From NCBI GenBank assembly GCA_029215795.1, contig JARDYH010000003.1, positions 178,758,382-178,822,381 of the forward strand: a stretch of 64,000 bases of DNA. Direction: 5' to 3'. The notes beneath the pieces were generated by a model. That model was not told where the DNA came from, made no database searches, and was given only the letters and a program-made list of their open reading frames with translations. This DNA is from Anniella stebbinsi. Lineage: Eukaryota > Chordata > Lepidosauria > Squamata > Anniellidae. Shown in pieces: positions 58,935-64,000 of this stretch (positions are counted from its first letter, which is position 1; the number at the start of each line of letters is the position of its first letter). A program made the position numbers and the translations under genes.

Positions 58935-60685
58935 TACTGATATCCATTTTACCTATTTCTATTTGTTTCCACAGAAACATGGCTCAGAAAGATATAGGAC
59001 TAAGAACACACAGGCATTTTGTAAGGGCTTGACTGCACTAAATATATGAATCCTATTAGAACAAGCTACATATTGACTGAACTGTCTTTTCACTGATCTT
59101 CTTTTGTCCATAGGAAGAAAGAAGTTAGAGCAAGTCAGTATGGGTGACATGGATCACTTTTGGTTGTTACGCAAAGCCCAGTGCAATGTGTGGTTTCCTT
59201 TTGAAGTGAGGGCAGTACTTCATCGAATTCTGGTTCAGACCTAAAGATCCATGACAGAAGGCAAATGTATGAGCCTCTTCTACCTAGAAAGGCAATTACC
59301 CCATTAGCCACCATATTTAAGTATTATTTATTTATTAAAACATTTGTATCCAGCCCTATTATCACTAGAATCTCAGGGCAGTGTACAGATAAAATCAGAA
59401 CAATATAAACATAAATTATTTACACAGCTTAAATGTATTAAATCGTTAACAAATTAAAAAGGGTAGATTTTTTTTAAGCAATAAAACAATTAAAAACAAT
59501 TAAAACTAGGTGTAACTATGGAGAATTTAGCCCTCGAAGGCTTTGATAAAAAGCCATGTTTTAACTTGTCACCGAAATGAAGCCAGTGTCGGCACAAGTC
59601 AGGCCTCCATCATATATAGCCAGGCTTGCCAACAAAGAAGGGCAGGCCTAGTCTTGAGCTCTGAGGAAAATTTAACAACACAGTTCATTTTACCTTGAGC
59701 CTTCAAATACATTGAACAACCTTCTATTATCCTTTTTTCCCCTCTGTAGTAAAGCATAAACAAGTGTCTTTGTGGTTGATTTTCTATAACTTTTCATGAC
59801 CTTCCTCACTATTTTCTGAAAACTGAAGAAAGTTTGTATATATTCTTTCCCAACAAGTTCTATTCTGATGTTTCTTTTGCTCTTTGCATTTGCTCTGGTG
59901 TGAAGCAAATGCCTCGTAAGTGGGAAGTACCTTAACACTGCAGATTTTTCACCACTCCTTGAAAATACAGAAATCTTATTATCCTGTATACTTTTTTACC
60001 ATCAAAAACCTAGCCATGTGTGATGCCAGTCAAAGTACGCTGATGAAAATGTACAGAGTGTTTGACTAGTTCCCCCAGGAGTAAAAGCTCCATTTCATCA
60101 CCTCTTGGAGACCTTCTTCGAGCTGAAGTCAACGGGAGTTTCATCACTTTATTACTTGACCAATAATAGGATTAGACCCATGGGAGACATGTGGCATAAA
60201 ACGGATTTTGGCCATAGATCTCAATGTTAGTATAGCATTAGGAACTCTCATATGTGTCAGTATCTCTCTCATCAATACTACACACAATTCTCTGATGCCC
60301 AAGTGAATGTTATTCTTTATCCAATCAATAATGGCACTGAATATATAGATATAAAGACAGTTCTATTATTTAAAAGTGGGGACAAAATGTTATTTTAGTA
60401 TGTTAGTAAATTTTATTCATTTGACTTTTTTTTAAAAAATGGTTTAGAACTTTGTATTAAACTGCATTCATTTGTACTCTACAGCCTATTATATATGCTC
60501 AAATGGAAGCAGTGGCTTGTTTTGTAAATGTTAAAGGTGAGTTATGCAAACAATTTTTACAGAAAACAATGTCACCACAGGGTGGAGTTTCCCTGACATT
60601 CTTTTTTTTTTCTTTTTTGGTTGCTAGTTGTTATAAAACTACTCCCACACAGTGAAATCAGATAAGCATGGGAAATACAACCATT
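58935..60685. other. Mostly unassigned DNA with one reversed retroposon tail
   Basis: No gene. At about 59316-59500 the strand reads TTATTTATTAAAACATTTG, then CAGCCCTATTATCACTAG and CAGGGCAGTGTACAGATAA, the look of a reversed CR1/L2-type 3' end. Confidence 0.45.
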
Positions 60686-60899
60686 GGCCCTGTTCAAACA
60701 ACACGCTAAACCATGGTTAGATGGCTAACCCTTTTGTAGCAAGTGGTTAGTGATCATGTTTAAACTGTGGTTATGTAGCCACCATGATTAGGAATGATTC
60801 ACATAACACATTAAGTCATGGTTCACACAATACGCTAAGCCATAATGTTTATCTCAAAACACTTAACCATCATGGTTTAGTGTGTTGTCTGAACAGGAA
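60686..60899. mobile_element. Foldback MITE family B, copy 2
   Basis: GGCCCTGTTCAAACAACACG at the left against GTGTGTTGTCTGAACAGG at the right. The interior shares TAACCCTTTTG and GCCATAATGTTTA with 39211-39401. Confidence 0.8.
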
Positions 60900-61576
60900 C
60901 ATTGGAAACTAGTATGTGTATGCTTGGATGCTCTGATACTATTGCAGTGCACAAGGTCCTCAGCTACTGCTAGCTGAACACTTTTCCATAACTTTGGCCC
61001 CAGCATCTTATATGACAATGTCCTGCCCCTCTGTGAGTCTCTCTACCTGCCTCTCCTCCAATAAAATAAGAGAGGTACCACCTGGAAATTAAGAGGTAAA
61101 GAATAATAATACACCAGCTTGGATCCTAAATGGTCCTTCTATGAACAGAACACCTCCTTCTGTTAATAGAAGGCTTTTTCACCAGTGAAGGATCTGGCTG
61201 TTGGAAGAATTTTTTCCCAATCCCCCCTCCCTTGCTGTTCCAGAGGGTCTTAAAACCTCTGAAGCAGATTTTCAAGGTGCTGCAGGAGAAATCAGCAAAA
61301 ATAATCTCCCTTACTTCCTCCGGTGGGGTCCTTTTGTGAGTGGAATTCCACTTACAGGATGCTCCTGCTAACAAGGGGAACTCAGGATCCAAGCCACCAT
61401 GTTTAGAAATGCTGCAACTTCGAGGAGAAAGTCCTGAAAGGCCTCTAGGAACTACATGGAGAAATAACACTGTTTTCCCTACTTAAGGGAACATTGGTGC
61501 CTTTGTGACATCAACAACGATTATCCCAATCCCATACTTGCCACAGACCTGTCCAGCAGTTAACAGCCCTCACACT
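60900..61576. other. Unassigned DNA
   Basis: No gene recognised. The 114-codon minus frame at 61126-61470 shows no known domain. Confidence 0.35.
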
Positions 61577-62085
61577 AAGGCCCTTTCCGCACCAGCCATT
61601 TTTCCCTACCTGCTCGCAGAGAGGCCACATGATGCACAAAGCATCCCGTAAGCAGGCAGGGGCCAGCCCTTCATTTTCCCGGGAGTTCAGGAAACGCTTT
61701 TATCCCGATTTTTCTCCTGTTCTCAGGACAACGGCAAGATGTGGGGCTGGTGTGGCAGCCCATCTTAGCGCAGCCATGCTTACTCATGAGGAAGCGCTGC
61801 TGCACCGATGGCCTCGGAGCTGCACCGCACAGCTCTGAGGCCATCAGGAGGGGGGGACGCCATTTCACCATCCCCAGGATGATGGGGGAGGGGGGCGCAA
61901 TTGTGTGTGGGTTTCTTTTTAATACTTACAGTTGCAGAGGAGCACTCGTGCGCTCTTCCGTGGATCTTTGAAAGCCCAGGCCATTACATTCCTGATGTGG
62001 CTTCAGTGTGCCTAACTCGGAAGTGGCTACTTCTGGGTTTGCCTGCTTTCCGGCCTCTCCACCCCTATGGTGCAGAAAGGGCCTA
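61577..62085. mobile_element. MITE family A, long copy
   Basis: Left end AAGGCCCTTTCCGCACC and right end GGTGCAGAAAGGGCCTAAG are inverted. GC-rich interior with GCCTCGGAGCTGCACC and its reversed partner GCACAGCTCTGAGGCC. No coding capacity. Confidence 0.75.
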
Positions 62086-62255
62086 AGTGAAGAGCATACA
62101 CAACCAAGCCTAACAGGCCCAGAGGCCAAGGGTCAAGACAAGTGTGACTATGGGCAGAAGCGGTGAGCATCAGCCAGTACAATTACATATTCAAATTATT
62201 TTGGAATGTTTGGTGGACATCTCATTAACGAAACTATGGGGATAGTCTATAGCAG

Positions 62256-62390
62256 GGGTGGGCAACTTGTGGCCCTGGAGATGTTTTGGCCTACAACTTC
62301 GATCATCACTTATCAGTGGTTATGTTGGCTAGGACTAATGGAAGTTATAGACCAAAACATCTGGAGGGCCACAAATTGCCCACTTCTGAT
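62256..62390. repeat. Palindromic repeat P-like copy
   Basis: GGCAACTTGTGGCCCTGGAG at the left and CTGGAGGGCCACAAATTGCC at the right; GTTTTGGCCTACAACTTC is answered by AGACCAAAACATC. Confidence 0.75.
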
Positions 62391-62589
62391 CTACAGTTAG
62401 GTAGGACTGAAGAAAAGAGGAAAGGAGGGGGATGCTTGATGTAAGTCAGGACACAAAAATGAAGGTCCCCAGCAAAGCCAGTATTAAGGCTTTGTCTACA
62501 CCCCAACAGGGGTTTACTGTCAACAGCCCCATGAAGTTACCCCTCTTCTTTACCATTGCATTTTGCTTATTTACCTACCCCTCACTCTG

Positions 62590-62800
62590 ACCCAGCCAAT
62601 GGTAGTGGTGAGAAGGAGAAGCAGGATATGCCACTGTCTACTTGCTCCTTGGTTCTCTACCTGTCAAGTAGGCATGAGGTAGCAAAGATGAAGAGGAGGA
62701 AGAGGAGCAATAGGAGATGGTGACAATGGCAGTGAGAAGGTAGACTCACTAAAGGAGGAGGCACCTTGGGAGTGCATTGCCCAAGGGCCATCAAAGGCAC
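62590..62800. repeat. Dispersed repeat E copy
   Basis: Matches 44870-45200 through AGAAGCAGGATATGCCACTG, GAGGAGGAAGAGGAGC and GTGAGAAGGTAGACTCACTA. Confidence 0.55.
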
Positions 62801-62898
62801 TGGTCTCCAGGAAGTGAGAGATGGAGAAATTAGAAACCAAGGGAAAGCAAAGTGGGGGAAAGGCCGCTGAGAAGGGAAGCTGTAACTGGCACTCACTT

Positions 62899-63034
62899 GG
62901 GCCAGATCTACACTTTGTGTCAAATCATTATGAATGTGGAATAAAAAGCAGGATATAACACTATGAAAGCAGTATATGGAACAGTTATCAGTCCACTTGG
63001 ATACTGCTATAATGCAATAGTGTAGACCTAGCCC
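62899..63034. mobile_element. Foldback MITE family C, copy 3
   Basis: GGGCCAGATCTACACTTTG at the left and AGTGTAGACCTAGCCC at the right. Interior GGATATAACACTATGAAAGC and CAGTATATGG resemble 16144-16388. Confidence 0.75.
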
Positions 63035-63439
63035 AAGTCTTTCTAATACAGCCTATCTCTATGGCCATATTTCTACATTCATTTGGTTGCCATTTCACTA
63101 ATAGAAAACTCATCATGTAAAATATTTTACTAATATTTTAAATTAATATTATAGGTTGTAGTGAACCTGTACTGTGTTGTGATGGATTGACCTGCCCAAT
63201 ACATCACTGCCCACATCAAAACCATGTATTTTTCAAAGGTATGTTCAACACCTGTGGAGATTGCACTATTCTACTGTCTCTCTAAGAAAGTCAAACTTAT
63301 GAGGTAACAAAAAAGGTAAACAGCACTGAGAAAACACACAGCTATTACTGGTGAATGACAACATTGTGTGGTACCTCAAGAAAATATGAGTGAATGGGAC
63401 ATGGTAATTCCACACTAAAATCCTTGTGTGGAAGCAGCC
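63035..63439. other. Unassigned DNA
   Basis: AT-rich; no gene or repeat recognised. Confidence 0.35.
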
Positions 63440-63825
63440 TAAGGCCATGTCTACACTAGGTATTTATCCCGGGGTCATCCCTAAGTCATCCCTAGGGATA
63501 GTGGAAACCGGGGATATCCCAATTTTCCTGCCATCCTGCATCCTAACACAGGCACAGAGCTACACAGAGTGGCTCCGTGCCCATGGGGGGGGGGAGCAAT
63601 TTTGCCATCCCCAGGATGGTGGGGCGCGGAGGTGTGGGGGGGTTCCTACTTTCTTCACAGTGCGATGAGGGCTCCTGTTACTTAAAGAAAATGGTGAACA
63701 CGACATCCCTTTCCTCCCGGGAAGTCGTGCTTCCTGTTTAAAAGCTGGAGGATGATCCCAGAAGCTAGTAAGTCCGGAATCACCCCCCACACACAAACAC
63801 ACCCTTAGGTGTAGAAAGGGTCTAA
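63440..63825. mobile_element. MITE family A, long copy
   Basis: TAAGGCCATGTCTACACTAG at the left and TAGGTGTAGAAAGGGTCT at the right. CCCCGGGTC-type blocks and GGAGGATGATCCCAGAAGC are shared with 33828-34225. CTAAG follows both ends within a base or two, possibly a target duplication. Confidence 0.75.
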
Positions 63826-64000
63826 GTCTCCCGCATTTCATCAAATGTAAAGAAAATGCAATCTCATTGACAAAAAGTTATTTGAGCCACTTTTATTTGT
63901 AATGGGAAATTAAATTGTTTAGCTTGTTTGTGATAGATATAACCGGCTAGACGTTGTTTTTAATTCAGATAGATGGAAAAGATTACTTCACAAAATTAAA
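63826..64000. other. Unassigned DNA
   Basis: Short AT-rich end of the window with no recognised feature. Confidence 0.3.

Overview
The window looks like vertebrate nuclear DNA, most likely from a squamate reptile (a lizard or relative). The basis is its repeat content: L2-clade LINEs, a reversed CR1 fragment, a reptile-type L1 3' end, many short foldback DNA transposons with hAT-style ends, and a Ngaro-type (DIRS order) retrotransposon. The species cannot be named from the sequence. I find no host protein-coding exon, tRNA, rRNA or other host RNA gene that I can support. This reads as intergenic or intronic DNA, and every recognisable coding stretch is a transposon remnant.

Layout. 0-2 kb: AT-rich sequence and two neighbouring MITEs. 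2-5.6 kb: a long but broken L2 LINE on the minus strand (endonuclease, reverse transcriptase, (TAA)n tail). 9-16 kb: dispersed repeats, a CR1 3' fragment (minus), a truncated hAT MITE, a young 5'-truncated L1 with a 16-bp target duplication (minus), L2 3' ends and other terminal-inverted-repeat elements. 16-26 kb: mostly unassigned DNA with scattered MITEs. 26.5-32.9 kb (minus): the main element, a nearly complete but inactivated Ngaro-type retrotransposon, with gag, RT, RNase H, tyrosine recombinase and an SGNH hydrolase, plus degenerate tandem units upstream of gag. 33-50 kb: MITEs, LINE fragments, microsatellites and an intact hAT MITE at 45.6 kb. 53.5-54.4 kb: a nearly perfect 241-bp inverted repeat. 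54.8-55.2 kb: another hAT MITE with its 8-bp target duplication. 56.8-58.9 kb: a 2.15-kb hAT-like foldback element holding a row of GC-rich palindromes and an L2 3' end with an open 305-residue RT frame. 59-64 kb: more MITEs.

The retrotransposon genes would have acted together as retrotransposition machinery. L1 and L2 prime reverse transcription at a nicked target; the Ngaro element makes cDNA with RT and RNase H and integrates by tyrosine recombinase. The Ngaro, L1 and long L2 copies are all damaged by frameshifts, stops, truncation or lost catalytic residues. The short foldback elements encode nothing and would have moved with transposases supplied elsewhere. All family calls come from reading motifs and repeat ends by eye, without a database search.
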